The position numbers were made by a program, and so were the translations under genes. From Arthrobacter_J sp038199985 (GTDB lineage: Bacteria > Actinomycetota > Actinomycetes > Actinomycetales > Micrococcaceae): a stretch of DNA of 64,000 bases. The stretch spans positions 1 to 64,000 of the forward strand of contig JBBPYK010000050.1 of the NCBI GenBank assembly GCA_038199985.1. Direction: 5' to 3'. Each line of letters opens with the position of its first letter. The first letter of the stretch is position 1. This document shows positions 8,563 to 17,618 of this stretch, one piece after another. The notes under the pieces were generated by a model, which saw nothing but the letters and a program-made list of their open reading frames with translations, searched no databases and was not told the origin of the DNA.

Positions 8563-9201
8563 GTGAGTGCTCCCGGAGATCTGGCAGAGGTGCCACCTGC
8601 ATTTTTGACGGCATTGGCCGATCTGCGTCGTGCCTCGTGCCGGCCAGAGCTGTACCTACATGAAGTCCCTGCGCCATCGCGCCTAGCTCCGTACAGCGTG
8701 GCCATGGGTGCCGAAATCACGGAGCAAGGCTCAGGGCTGGCCGGTGATTTACACGGAACCGCGGCCGATGGACTCGCCGAGAGTGACGGCGACACACTCG
8801 CTACTGGTCGCTTCATCCTTCTCCATAGCCCCGAGGGCTCGTCATTGTGGGAGGGAACCTTTCGAATCGTCACATATATTCGTGCACGTCTGGATCCCGA
8901 TATGGGAAACGACGCCCTCCTCGGATCGGTGGCATGGACGTGGCTCCTTGATGCCCTGAGGGACCGCGGCGCGAATCATTCCCTTGCAGGTGGGACAGCG
9001 ACGAGAATCCTTTCGGAGAGTTTTGGGTCTCTTGAAGGTAGACCGGACGGCATCGACGTTGAGTTGCGAGCGTCCTGGACACCCGCGCGTGGGCGGGTGA
9101 CAAGTCATCTGGAGGCGTGGTCGGACATGGTGTGTACGTTTGCCGGGCTGCCGCCCCTTCCGGAAGGAGTGGCTTCGCTGCCCCACCTCCGACGCAACTG
9201 A
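8563..9201 (+). CDS. DUF3000 domain-containing protein
   Basis: A 212-residue actinobacterial protein matching DUF3000 (equivalent to M. tuberculosis Rv2680 by memory). Recognisable segments are the RPEL-x-EVPAPSRLAPYSVA stretch, RFILLHSPEGSSLWEGTFRIV and the C-terminal LEAWSDMVCTFAGLPPLPEG. No membrane segment or catalytic motif is visible. It is followed by an RNase D-like gene, as in other actinobacteria, which hints at a role tied to RNA processing; that is inference. GTG start. Function unknown. Confidence 0.85.
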   Translation: MSAPGDLAEVPPAFLTALADLRRASCRPELYLHEVPAPSRLAPYSVAMGAEITEQGSGLAGDLHGTAADGLAESDGDTLATGRFILLHSPEGSSLWEGTFRIVTYIRARLDPDMGNDALLGSVAWTWLLDALRDRGANHSLAGGTATRILSESFGSLEGRPDGIDVELRASWTPARGRVTSHLEAWSDMVCTFAGLPPLPEGVASLPHLRRN

Positions 9202-9274
9202 CTGAGCTGAGACAAGCCGGATCGAGCAGAGCCCCGGCGAGCAGCCATACCTCAAGAGACTGGATTTTCGCACG

Positions 9275-10576
9275 ATGCCGCAGACAGCCGAACAGCCGGT
9301 GCCAGACACCGGCGATACAAGGGAGCCTCGTGCCGAATCCGGCATTGACCCCGCACCCCTGCCACTGCTCGACACTCCGCGGGACGGAATTCCGACGGTG
9401 ATAAATACGCACGCTGGACTTGAAAGGGCCGCTAAGGCCCTGACCGCGGGTACCGGGCCGGCCGCCGTCGACGCCGAGAGAGCGTCGGGCTATCGCTACG
9501 GACAAAGAGCCTTTCTCGTTCAGATCAGACGCGAAGGGTCCGGTACGTGGCTCATCGATCCGGAGCCGTTTGACGACCTCCAGATCATCAATCAAGCGCT
9601 TTCCGGCGTTGAGTGGATTCTTCACGCTGCCACGCAGGACCTGCCATGCCTCAGCGAACTGGCCATGTGGCCGGACCGCCTGTTCGATTCAGAGCTCGCT
9701 GCTCGAATTGCAGGCCTCCCCCGCGTGGGGCTCGCCGCGGTAATCAAGGAGCTACTAGGCCTCACCCTGGCCAAAGAACATTCCGCCGCGGACTGGTCCA
9801 CACGTCCGCTGCCGGAACCGTGGCTTCGGTACGCCACGCTCGACGTTGAAGTTCTCACGGATGTACGAGAGCGGCTCGTTGAGCTGTTGGCCAGTCAGTC
9901 GAAGCTCGATTATGCCCTTCAAGAATTTGAGGCGATTCGAAGCACTCCCCTACCGGCAACACGCACTGATCCCTGGCGGCGAACATCGGGCATGCATCAG
10001 CTCCGTGATCGACGAAAGCTCGCTGCCGTTAGAGCGTTGTGGGCTGAACGCGAGCAGTTGGCCAAGAACCGGGACGTCGCTCCTGGACGCCTCATTCCCG
10101 ATTCAGCGATCGTGGCCGCAGCGAAATCAATGCCATCCACCGTTCCACAGCTTCTCGCAACGTCCGGGTTCCATGGCCGTGCAGCTAAAAAGGATGCTCC
10201 CCGTTGGCTGCTCTGCCTCAATGAAGCCCGGACCACAACCGATTTGCCGGCGCTCCATGTTCCTACGAATGCGCCGCCCCCGCCACGAGTGTGGGCGGAG
10301 AAGGACTCGGAGGCTGCTGAGAGACTGTACACTGCAAAGCCCCGTTTGGTAGCTCTTTCAAACCGGTTGGATATGCCTGTGGAGAATCTACTGGCACCGG
10401 ACACACTGCGCCGCATTGCCTGGCGGCCATCGAAGCCCATCAGCCCAGAATCCGTTGCAGCCCAGTTGCGGGAACTGGGTGCTCGAAACTGGCAAGTAGA
10501 ACTGACCTCGGCCATTATCACGGTCGCGTTCCTTGATCCGGATCCGATCCCGGTTAAGGCCACGCCGGAAGAATAG
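9275..10576 (+). CDS. rnd: RNase D-like 3'-5' exoribonuclease with HRDC domain
   Basis: A 433-residue nuclease of the DEDDy type. Exonuclease residues are in place: Asp66 and Glu68 (VDAERAS), Asp122 (HAATQDLPCL), and Tyr186 with Asp190 (YATLDVEVL). An HRDC domain follows at about 240-310, as in RNase D, and a further C-terminal extension reaches 433. The predicted role is 3' trimming of tRNA precursors and other stable RNAs. The N-terminal 35 residues are low-complexity and acidic. ATG 9275 lacks a strong ribosome site. It sits downstream of DUF3000, a common actinobacterial arrangement. Confidence 0.9.
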   Translation: MPQTAEQPVPDTGDTREPRAESGIDPAPLPLLDTPRDGIPTVINTHAGLERAAKALTAGTGPAAVDAERASGYRYGQRAFLVQIRREGSGTWLIDPEPFDDLQIINQALSGVEWILHAATQDLPCLSELAMWPDRLFDSELAARIAGLPRVGLAAVIKELLGLTLAKEHSAADWSTRPLPEPWLRYATLDVEVLTDVRERLVELLASQSKLDYALQEFEAIRSTPLPATRTDPWRRTSGMHQLRDRRKLAAVRALWAEREQLAKNRDVAPGRLIPDSAIVAAAKSMPSTVPQLLATSGFHGRAAKKDAPRWLLCLNEARTTTDLPALHVPTNAPPPPRVWAEKDSEAAERLYTAKPRLVALSNRLDMPVENLLAPDTLRRIAWRPSKPISPESVAAQLRELGARNWQVELTSAIITVAFLDPDPIPVKATPEE

Positions 10577-10594
10577 TTGTGGTGAAACAACAGC

Positions 10595-10624
10595 TTGCCC
10601 CACTAAGTTACCGACGAGTAACAT
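10595..10624 (+). promoter_or_regulatory. fadA promoter with internal palindromic operator
   Basis: A -35-like TTGCCC (10595-10600) and a -10-like TAACAT (10619-10624) are separated by 18 bases. The perfect repeat GTTAC-N6-GTAAC (10607-10622) fills the spacer and enters the -10, the classic position for a repressor of the TetR type. Binding by a fatty-acid or acyl-CoA responsive regulator is inferred from position only; no regulator gene is adjacent. Confidence 0.5.
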
Positions 10625-10676
10625 ATTGGAGTCAGGTTCAATCGTGCCGACCACTAACTCTCTTAAGGAGCAACAG

Positions 10677-11927
10677 GTGAGCTCACATACAGCCGCCGGC
10701 GCAGGCCGCCGGATTCGGGATGTCGTTTTCGTCGACGGTGTCAGAACACCGTTTGGAAGAGCAGGAGACAAGGGCATCTATGCGGGCATGCGTGCCGACG
10801 ATCTTGTCGTGAAGTGCATACGCGAACTCATGCGTCGCAATCCAGAGCTGCCCAGCGAACGTATCGACGAAGTGGCCATCGCCGCCACCACGCAGACCGG
10901 TGACCAGGGACTGACCATCGGACGGACAGCCGCCCTTCTCTCAGGACTGCCCCAGAGCGTTCCAGGGTTCGCCATCGACCGTATGTGTGCCGGCGCGATG
11001 ACCGCTGTCACCACCACTGCTTCCGGCATTGCCTTCGGCGCTTACGACGTCGTCATTGCTGGCGGAGTAGAACATATGGGTAATCACCCCATGGGGCAGG
11101 GGTCGGATCCCAACCCTCGCTTCATGGCAGAGAAGATCGTGGATCCGGCCGCCTTGAATATGGGAAACACAGCGGAGAACCTCCACGATAGATTTCCTGA
11201 CATCACCAAGCAGCGTACTGATGCCTACGCAGTGGAAAGCCAGCGTCGGTTGGCTCAGGCATACGACAACGAAAAGATCCAGCCGGACCTGGTGCCTGTC
11301 GCATCGAGAACGAGCAATCAGGGGTGGGCGTTGAACACCACTGACCAGCCGCCCCGTCCAGGAACAACTATGGACATGCTTGCTGACCTCAAGACGCCTT
11401 TCCGGGCGCACGGCCGCGTCACCGCTGGCAATGCCGCGGGCCTCAACGACGGTGCTACCGCAGCCATTCTTGCGTCCGAGAACACCGCTCGAGAACTTGG
11501 CCTCTCCGTCAAGATGCGCTTGATCGCCTACGCATTCGCCGGCGTTGAACCAGAAGTCATGGGCTACGGTCCCGTGCCTTCGACAGAAAAAGCGCTCAAA
11601 CAGGCCGGACTGACGATAGAAGACATCGGACTCTTCGAAATAAACGAGGCATTCGCCGTACAGGTCCTGTCCTTTCTCGACTTCTACGGCATCAAGGATA
11701 CCGATCCGAGGGTGAACCAGTACGGCGGAGCTATTGCCGTAGGGCACCCACTCGCGTCATCCGGTGTGCGCCTCATGAATCAACTGGCCAGGCAATTCCA
11801 AGAGAATCCGTCCGTCCGCTACGGACTGACCACCATGTGCGTGGGCCTCGGAATGGGCGGCACCGTGATCTGGGAAAACCCCCACCACCAGGACTACATC
11901 GACACCCTAGGAGAGGACCCAGCATGA
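10677..11927 (+). CDS. fadA: Acetyl-CoA C-acyltransferase (3-ketoacyl-CoA thiolase)
   Basis: A 416-residue thiolase that performs the last step of fatty-acid beta-oxidation: thiolytic cleavage of 3-ketoacyl-CoA to acetyl-CoA and a shortened acyl-CoA. Catalytic residues: nucleophile Cys103 (RMCAGAMT), NEAFA motif, His357 (GHPLASSG) and Cys388 (CVGLGMGG). The start is GTG 10677, set by AAGGAG at 10664-10669 and a seven-base gap; the frame is open further upstream, but those residues are not thiolase-like. The stop overlaps the fadB start by ATGA, so both subunits of the beta-oxidation complex are coupled. Expression probably depends on the promoter/operator at 10595-10624. Confidence 0.94.
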   Translation: MSSHTAAGAGRRIRDVVFVDGVRTPFGRAGDKGIYAGMRADDLVVKCIRELMRRNPELPSERIDEVAIAATTQTGDQGLTIGRTAALLSGLPQSVPGFAIDRMCAGAMTAVTTTASGIAFGAYDVVIAGGVEHMGNHPMGQGSDPNPRFMAEKIVDPAALNMGNTAENLHDRFPDITKQRTDAYAVESQRRLAQAYDNEKIQPDLVPVASRTSNQGWALNTTDQPPRPGTTMDMLADLKTPFRAHGRVTAGNAAGLNDGATAAILASENTARELGLSVKMRLIAYAFAGVEPEVMGYGPVPSTEKALKQAGLTIEDIGLFEINEAFAVQVLSFLDFYGIKDTDPRVNQYGGAIAVGHPLASSGVRLMNQLARQFQENPSVRYGLTTMCVGLGMGGTVIWENPHHQDYIDTLGEDPA

Positions 11928-14062
11928 GCGCTGCAGATTTTACGGAACTCGCGGAAAACTTCCCGGACGAGGTGGTCACTCACACCCTGATGCAGGACGT
12001 GCGGCTACCCAATGGTGCAGGAACAATGGCCCTGTTGACTCTCGACAACGGAATGGACCACAAACGCCCGACGACACTTGGCCCCGGGGCGCTTGTCGAA
12101 CTGGGCCAAACACTTGAGGCCCTGAACGAGCGGGCCGTGCGCGGTGAGATCCAGGCCGTGGGCATTACTGGAAAACCGTACTTCTTCGTTGCGGGCGCCG
12201 ATCTCTCAGCTGTCAAGAAGCTCGATCGTCGCGAGCTCGGAGTCCAGATGGCTCAACTGGGTCACGACGTCTACACGACACTTTCCAGCCTCCCTGTACC
12301 AAGTTTCTCGTTCGTCAACGGACTAGCCCTGGGCGGTGGCCTGGAACTGGCCTTGCACTCGACGTACCGTACCGTTTCGACGGCAGCAGGTGCGCTCGCA
12401 CTCCCTGAGGCTTTCCTCGGACTCGTTCCCGGCTGGGGTGGCGTGTACCTCCTACCAAGGCTTATCGGGCCGCAGAACGCGGTCACCGTCACGATCAAGA
12501 ACGCGCTAGACAATAACCGCACCCTCAGCGGCAAGGCAGCATTCGATCTTGGTATAGCTGACGCACTTTTTGAGCCAGCGGACTTCTTGGAACGGTCCAT
12601 CGCCTGGGCCGTCGGAGTGCTGACCGACAATGTTCAAGTGGATAGGCCCAATGCAGTTGCCGACCCCGCTTCGAATCCAGATTGGGATTCAGCCATCACA
12701 CGCGGACGAGCCATCGTCGAGGCCCGGACCGGAAACGCAACACCAGCGCCTGGCCGAGTACTTGATCTCATTGAGGCAGGCAGGACCCGCACCCAAGCAG
12801 AATCAGCGTCAGCCGAGTGCCACGCGCTGGGCGACCTGATGGAGACCAACGAATTTCATGCCACTGTGTATGCATTCTTGGATTTGGTTCAAAAACGCAG
12901 CAAACGACCTGCCGGTGCTCCTGACAGCAAGCTAGCCAGACCGATCACCAAGATCGGGGTGGTCGGTGCCGGCCTGATGGCGAGTCAGCTCGCGCTGCTG
13001 TTCGCCAAACAGCTCAAAGTACCGGTCATTATGACGGATATAGATCAAAAGCGGGTGGACAAGGGTGTGGGATACGTTCACTCGGCCGTGGACAAATTGC
13101 TGAGCAAGAAGCGAATTTCTGCCGACGCGGCCAGCCGAACCAAATCGCTGGTAACCGGGTCCGTCAGCAAGGAAGTATTCTCGGATGCCGACTTTGTCAT
13201 CGAGGCCGTGTTCGAGGAACTGTCAGTCAAAAAACAGGTGTTCGCTGAAGTTGAGGCAGTGGTGTCCCCCACCTGCATTCTCGCCACGAACACGTCCTCA
13301 CTCTCAGTCACGGACATGGCCGCAGATCTAGAGCACCCGGAACGTTTGGTTGGATTCCACTTCTTCAATCCTGTCGCTGTCATGCCGCTGCTGGAAATCG
13401 TAAAGGTCCCCCAGACTGAGGAGGCTGTTCTTTCCACCGCATTCGCGATGGCAGGCGACCTGAAGAAGACACCCGTTCTCGTCAAGGACGCGGCGGCATT
13501 CGTAGTGAACAGAGTCCTAGGTCGCATGTTCGGTGAAATCACCAAAGTCTTCGATGAAGGAACACCGGCAGACGTCGCGGACGGCGCATTGCGTCCCATG
13601 GGCCTGCCCATGAGTCCATTCAAGCTGCTAGCGCTCGTGGGGTTGCCTGTTGGACAACATGTTCAGGAGTCTCTCCATTCTGCGTTTGGGGAACGCTTCC
13701 ACATTTCCGCGAACCAGCAGAAACTGATCGATGGGGGCGTTAAGGGGCTATGGCAACAACACGATGATGGCTCAGAATATATTCCGGAGAGCACCTCAGC
13801 ACTCATGCAGTTCGGTTCGGAACCGTCATCGGCCGAGGAAGTGCTCCGCCGCACGCAGAATGCACTGGCGGACGAAATCGGCAGGATGCTCGATGAAGGG
13901 GTCGTGGCCGCGCCGCAGGACGTAGACCTGTGCATGATCACCGGTGCAGGCTGGCCTTTGTCACTCGGCGGAATCACGCCCTATCTTGATCGGACTGGCG
14001 CTTCGGAGCGCGTCAACGGACGCAGATTCCACGCACCCGGGGTCGCGTCAACGCCTGTATAG
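11924..14062 (+). CDS. fadB: Fatty-acid oxidation multifunctional protein (enoyl-CoA hydratase / 3-hydroxyacyl-CoA dehydrogenase)
   Basis: A 712-residue fusion. The N-terminal crotonase domain (about 25-290) has the acid/base glutamates Glu141 (GGGLELAL) and Glu162 (PEAFLGLVPGWGG). The dehydrogenase part begins with the NAD loop GVVGAGLM at 345-352, has catalytic His479 (GFHFFNP), and ends with the C-terminal 3HCDH domains. It converts trans-2-enoyl-CoA to 3-ketoacyl-CoA for FadA. ATG 11924 sits in the fadA stop (ATGA) with GGAGAGG upstream. The operon ends at a 21-bp hairpin. Domain order matches FadB/FadJ proteins. Confidence 0.95.
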   Translation: MSAADFTELAENFPDEVVTHTLMQDVRLPNGAGTMALLTLDNGMDHKRPTTLGPGALVELGQTLEALNERAVRGEIQAVGITGKPYFFVAGADLSAVKKLDRRELGVQMAQLGHDVYTTLSSLPVPSFSFVNGLALGGGLELALHSTYRTVSTAAGALALPEAFLGLVPGWGGVYLLPRLIGPQNAVTVTIKNALDNNRTLSGKAAFDLGIADALFEPADFLERSIAWAVGVLTDNVQVDRPNAVADPASNPDWDSAITRGRAIVEARTGNATPAPGRVLDLIEAGRTRTQAESASAECHALGDLMETNEFHATVYAFLDLVQKRSKRPAGAPDSKLARPITKIGVVGAGLMASQLALLFAKQLKVPVIMTDIDQKRVDKGVGYVHSAVDKLLSKKRISADAASRTKSLVTGSVSKEVFSDADFVIEAVFEELSVKKQVFAEVEAVVSPTCILATNTSSLSVTDMAADLEHPERLVGFHFFNPVAVMPLLEIVKVPQTEEAVLSTAFAMAGDLKKTPVLVKDAAAFVVNRVLGRMFGEITKVFDEGTPADVADGALRPMGLPMSPFKLLALVGLPVGQHVQESLHSAFGERFHISANQQKLIDGGVKGLWQQHDDGSEYIPESTSALMQFGSEPSSAEEVLRRTQNALADEIGRMLDEGVVAAPQDVDLCMITGAGWPLSLGGITPYLDRTGASERVNGRRFHAPGVASTPV

Positions 14063-14069
14063 CGGACAT

Positions 14070-14116
14070 TCAGCGCCCTTTGACTCCGGCAACCCGCCGG
14101 AGTCAAAGGGCGCTGA
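14070..14116. terminator. Bidirectional hairpin terminator between fadB and the aldo/keto reductase
   Basis: A near-perfect inverted repeat of about 21 base pairs (14070-14090 with 14096-14116) closes a five-base AACCC loop. It lies eight bases after the fadB stop and six bases before the stop of the convergent reductase gene, so it can end both transcripts. No long T-run follows on either strand. Confidence 0.85.
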
Positions 14117-14121
14117 GCTCG

Positions 14122-15084
14122 TTAATCACATCCCGGCGGGAAGATCACGTCCAGTTCCCTGAGGTCAGCCTGTGACGGTTGCCAGCTTGCGGCCACAGCA
14201 TTCTGACGGACCTGCTCCGGGCGGGTGGCTCCTGCGATCACGCTTGCGACAACAGGTTGTGATGCCAACCAAGAAAAAGCCACGTTGAGTTCGGACACGT
14301 CTCGGGCCCGAGCAAAATCCCCGAAGAGCCGCAACTGGTCCATGTCCGCGGTAGCCAGTAGATTGGTGCGCGAATGGGTAAGACGACTGCCAGCTGGCGC
14401 TTTCCCGCTGCTGTATTTTCCGGTGAGCAGACCGTTGGCTAATGGGAAATACGGAAGAATACCAATTCCATAGGCCTCCGCCGCTGGTAAGACTTCGGCT
14501 TCCGCCTTTCGATTCAGCAGGTTGTAGTGATTCTGCGCGGAAATGAAACGCGACCCTCCGTTGCGCCGTGCAATGAATTCAGCTTCCGCGATGGACCAGC
14601 CCGAGCGGTTTGAGTGTCCGATGTACCTGACCTTGCCCGCTCGGACGAGATCGTCCATGGCGCCCAGCGTCTCTTCTATGGGAGTGTCTGGATCAGGGGC
14701 GTGGAACTGATACAGATCGATCCAATCGGTCCCCAACCGTTTCAGCGAGGATTCAACTGCAGCCATGATGTAGCGGCGCGAACCACGCGCCCCAAAATCT
14801 CTACCGTTGAGTCCCTTGACATCGAGGCCAAACTTTGTGGCGATGACCACGTCCGCTCGCCTACGTCCAAGAGCCTTACCAAGGAGCTCTTCGCTCAGCC
14901 CTGGCGTCCGTCCATATGAGTCCGCCGTATCAAATAAGGTAATGCCCTCGTCCACAGCGGCCGAAACCAAAGCTGAAGCACCCCGTTGGGATTCCGATGC
15001 CGTGGATTCTCGTCCCAGATTATTACATCCCAATCCAACGGCCGAAACCGTCAATCCCGATGTGCCTAGTCTGCGATAGTCCAC
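14122..15084 (-). CDS. Aldo/keto reductase
   Basis: A 320-residue TIM-barrel NADPH oxidoreductase of the aldo/keto reductase superfamily. The catalytic tetrad is visible: Asp52 and Tyr57 (FDTADSYG), Lys84 (IATKFG) and His128 (YQFHAPD). The family signature GVSRAGLGCNN-like start reads GLTVSAVGLGCNNLGRE. GTG start preceded by AAGGAG. It is closest in style to AKR11/12-type or YghZ/general-stress reductases; the substrate is not predictable. It is a single-gene unit between the fadB terminator and the dxs group. Confidence 0.88.
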   Translation of the reverse strand: MDYRRLGTSGLTVSAVGLGCNNLGRESTASESQRGASALVSAAVDEGITLFDTADSYGRTPGLSEELLGKALGRRRADVVIATKFGLDVKGLNGRDFGARGSRRYIMAAVESSLKRLGTDWIDLYQFHAPDPDTPIEETLGAMDDLVRAGKVRYIGHSNRSGWSIAEAEFIARRNGGSRFISAQNHYNLLNRKAEAEVLPAAEAYGIGILPYFPLANGLLTGKYSSGKAPAGSRLTHSRTNLLATADMDQLRLFGDFARARDVSELNVAFSWLASQPVVASVIAGATRPEQVRQNAVAASWQPSQADLRELDVIFPPGCD

Positions 15085-15129
15085 GTCTGGCTCCTTTTGG
15101 TGTTGTCATCCCGGGCGAAACGTGCTCGG

Positions 15130-15687
15130 TTAAAGAACGAATGGGCTCTTGGCCGGTAGAGGATGCCGCAACCGGTACCCCGTGTTCTCATCATAGGGGG
15201 CTACCCCTATTCTCAGTTTCGTGAAATCCAGGTCTGCTTCTCGGAGACAGATTTTGAGCGCATTGACGGCCTTTTGTGGATCAGGACTGAGGCAATTAAT
15301 GTTTAATCTTCCAGGCCTGAACTCGCTCCCTTCTACCGTCCCAAGTCCACGCCACGCGAAGTGCCCTGTGATCGTTGCTACGGCTTTGCGCTCCAGGTAG
15401 CGGTCGCGCTCCGTGCCATCGGTGCTCTTCAACGAAAATTGAGCCACTACTCGTGACTGTTCGGCCTCGGGAATCACCTCATAGCCGTCCGCTATACACT
15501 GCTGCTCAAACGCTGCAAGCATGCGGTCAGCTTCCTCCGGGCCGACGTCGTCATTACCTGTTGTTTTACTTTGGTGACCCACGTGCCCGTGATTGACAAC
15601 GAACTGCCCAACTTCGTCCTCGTACCAAGCCTCTCGAAAATCCATCGGACCATCGGGATTCCTGCGGTAGTACCTGATGAAACTCAT
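15130..15687 (-). CDS. Hypothetical protein translationally coupled to dxs (WGR-like N-terminus?)
   Basis: A 185-residue soluble protein of unknown function. The N-terminus (MSFIRYYRRNPDG, FREAWYEDEVGQFVVNHGHVG) has the strand pattern of a WGR-like domain, but the Trp-Gly-Arg signature itself is absent, so this is weak inference. A second half (RGLGTVEGSEFRPGRLNINCLSPDP... KAVNALKICLREADL) looks like an alpha/beta sandwich. The start is ATG 15687 in the dxs stop codon (ATGA) with GGAAGG upstream, which shows coupling to isoprenoid synthesis. The frame extends further upstream inside dxs, but that part is antisense-free overlap and not credible. Confidence 0.72.
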   Translation of the reverse strand: MSFIRYYRRNPDGPMDFREAWYEDEVGQFVVNHGHVGHQSKTTGNDDVGPEEADRMLAAFEQQCIADGYEVIPEAEQSRVVAQFSLKSTDGTERDRYLERKAVATITGHFAWRGLGTVEGSEFRPGRLNINCLSPDPQKAVNALKICLREADLDFTKLRIGVAPYDENTGYRLRHPLPAKSPFVL

Positions 15688-17522
15688 GTGACTGAGCCTT
15701 CCTTCCGTGGTCCGACCTTTGTGTCGGCCAAACGTTCTTTTCCCAGCGTGGGCCAAATGGCAATAACGCGGTCGACAATTCCACCCAAAGTCAGGCCCGC
15801 CCGGTCCAGTATGTCGGCCCGGCTGCCGTGCCCTAAAAACTCCTCCGGTAACCCAACGCTTATGACCGGTACCTGGACGTGCGCTCTGGTCAGGGCCTGC
15901 CTGACGCGCGACTCAATGCCTCCACAGTCAATCCCCTCTTCAAGAACGACGACGAGTTGGTGTGAGGAGGAAAGGGCCGTGAGAGACGGCGGTACAGGCA
16001 GAACCCAACGTGGGTCCACGACTGTGCACTGCATGCCCTGCTCCTCCAACCGTTCCGCCGCGCCCAATGCCATGCGAGATGTGCTGCCAATAGCAATCAG
16101 CAGAACATCGCCGGTGTTGTTTTGTGGCTCTGCAAGAATATCGGATCCATCTGGCAGTCTTCGGACGGACCTGATGTCCGGACCAACTGCTCCCTTGCCG
16201 TAGCGCAACGCCGTCGGCGCATCATCAACATTGAGCGCTTCATCAAGTTCTTCCCGTAGCGTTGCTGCGTCGCGTGGGGCAGCGACCCGAAGGCCAGGGA
16301 CGGTCTGCATCAAAGCCAGGTCCCACATCCCATGATGACTCGCGCCGTCCGGGCCGGTGACTCCAGAGCGGTCCAGAATCAACGTTACTCCTGCTCCATG
16401 CAGGGCAATGTCCATCAGCAGTTGGTCGTAAGCGCGGTTGAGGAACGTAGCGTAGAGGGCCACAACGGGATGTAGGCCAGAAAATGCGAGCCCAGCCGCC
16501 ATGGTCAGAGCATGCTGTTCGGCGATTCCGACGTCAATTACACGCTCAGGTTTAGTGCGCGCAAGCACGCTCAGGCCGGTGGGCCCCGACATCGCCGCGG
16601 TGACAGCGACAACATCGGCGCGTTGCTCCGCGGCACGGTCGATCGCCTGAGCGAAGACATCGGTCCACGACGGTTCTGGCGTCAAGATCGGAATCACGGG
16701 CTTCCCAGTCTTCGGGTCAATAGCGCCTACAGTATGAAATTGGTCAGCTGCATCTGCACGCGCCGGGGCGTACCCTCGTCCCTTTTCCGTGACGACATGA
16801 ACGACCACGGGGCATCCCATAGCTTTCGCTTCACCGAGGACTCGCTCGAGTTCCATGACATCGTGTCCGTCAACGGGACCAATGTAGCGCAGTCCCAAGA
16901 GTTGGAAGATCCCTCGCTTTTGGGCACCGCTACGGTTAGACGACCGCCATTCTGCCAGATGGCGTGCCACCCCACCCACGGTGGGGTCATAGGAACGGCC
17001 GTTGTCGTTGACCACAATAACGACGCTCCGGTTCAACTCTTCCGACAGATTATTCAGCGATTCCCATGCCATGCCACCGGTCAACGCCCCATCACCTACA
17101 ACTGCGACGGCAGATCTGTCGGCAACACCCTGGAGCCGCCACGCGCGCGAGATTCCATCGACCCATGCGATCGACGCCGAAGCGTGGGAGTTCTCAACGA
17201 TGTCGTGCCTAGATTCAGCGCGGTTCGGGTAGCCGGAGAGCCCGTCAACGGATCTCAACGAACGGAAGTCCTGCCTGCCCGTAAGGATCTTGTGAACATA
17301 CGACTGATGCCCGGCGTCGAACACAATACTGTCCAGCGGTGACTCAAAGACTCGGTGGATGGCCAAAGTCAGTTCGACTACGCCCAAATTGGGACCAAGA
17401 TGTCCTCCGGTGAGGGAAACGTTCGACACCAAGAATTGCCGGATGGAGTCCGCGAGCTGAGGAAGCTGAGTTTGAGGGACGCTGCGCAGTTCGGCTGGCG
17501 AACCTATCTGATCGATCCGCAT
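15684..17522 (-). CDS. dxs: 1-deoxy-D-xylulose-5-phosphate synthase
   Basis: A 612-residue thiamine-diphosphate enzyme that condenses pyruvate and glyceraldehyde 3-phosphate, the entry step of the MEP isoprenoid pathway. Visible: GGHLGPNLG (His41), AGHQSYVHK (His72), ThDP-magnesium motif GDGALTGG to NDN (143-174), and the transketolase-like central and C-terminal domains (EQHALTMAAGLA, DRSGVTGPDGASHHG). I chose ATG 17522 (MRIDQIGSP), preceded by AGAGG; a longer frame to 17582 runs into the acnA terminator. Its 3' end overlaps the 185-residue hypothetical gene. Confidence 0.96.
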   Translation of the reverse strand: MRIDQIGSPAELRSVPQTQLPQLADSIRQFLVSNVSLTGGHLGPNLGVVELTLAIHRVFESPLDSIVFDAGHQSYVHKILTGRQDFRSLRSVDGLSGYPNRAESRHDIVENSHASASIAWVDGISRAWRLQGVADRSAVAVVGDGALTGGMAWESLNNLSEELNRSVVIVVNDNGRSYDPTVGGVARHLAEWRSSNRSGAQKRGIFQLLGLRYIGPVDGHDVMELERVLGEAKAMGCPVVVHVVTEKGRGYAPARADAADQFHTVGAIDPKTGKPVIPILTPEPSWTDVFAQAIDRAAEQRADVVAVTAAMSGPTGLSVLARTKPERVIDVGIAEQHALTMAAGLAFSGLHPVVALYATFLNRAYDQLLMDIALHGAGVTLILDRSGVTGPDGASHHGMWDLALMQTVPGLRVAAPRDAATLREELDEALNVDDAPTALRYGKGAVGPDIRSVRRLPDGSDILAEPQNNTGDVLLIAIGSTSRMALGAAERLEEQGMQCTVVDPRWVLPVPPSLTALSSSHQLVVVLEEGIDCGGIESRVRQALTRAHVQVPVISVGLPEEFLGHGSRADILDRAGLTLGGIVDRVIAIWPTLGKERLADTKVGPRKEGSVT

Positions 17523-17559
17523 CAACAACCGCCTCTCAGAATGCCTGGACCGGAAATAC

Positions 17560-17602
17560 AAGGAAGACCCGCGATTACACAACGGAATCGCGGGTCTTCC
17601 TT
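17560..17602 (-). terminator. acnA hairpin terminator
   Basis: A perfect 17-bp stem (17560-17576 with 17586-17602) with a nine-base loop lies 17 bases beyond the acnA stop on the minus strand. It is followed by a T-rich GTATTT. It separates acnA from dxs, so dxs must have its own start signal in the 37 bases before 17522 or depend on read-through. Confidence 0.85.
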
Positions 17603-17618
17603 GGTGAGCTCAGTTCGC

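Noticed and set aside
8132..9625. Long open frames on the minus strand opposite the DUF3000 and RNase D genes
   Set aside because: No recognisable domains, high Arg/Ser/Pro composition, and they lie antisense to well-supported genes.
10677..14062. Frameshift or fusion between fadA and fadB
   Set aside because: The ATGA overlap is normal translational coupling; both genes are full length with intact motifs.
16512..17342. 276-codon open frame on the plus strand within dxs
   Set aside because: Antisense to a certain dxs gene; composition is that of a shadow frame (Arg/His/Ser rich) with no motif or ribosome site.
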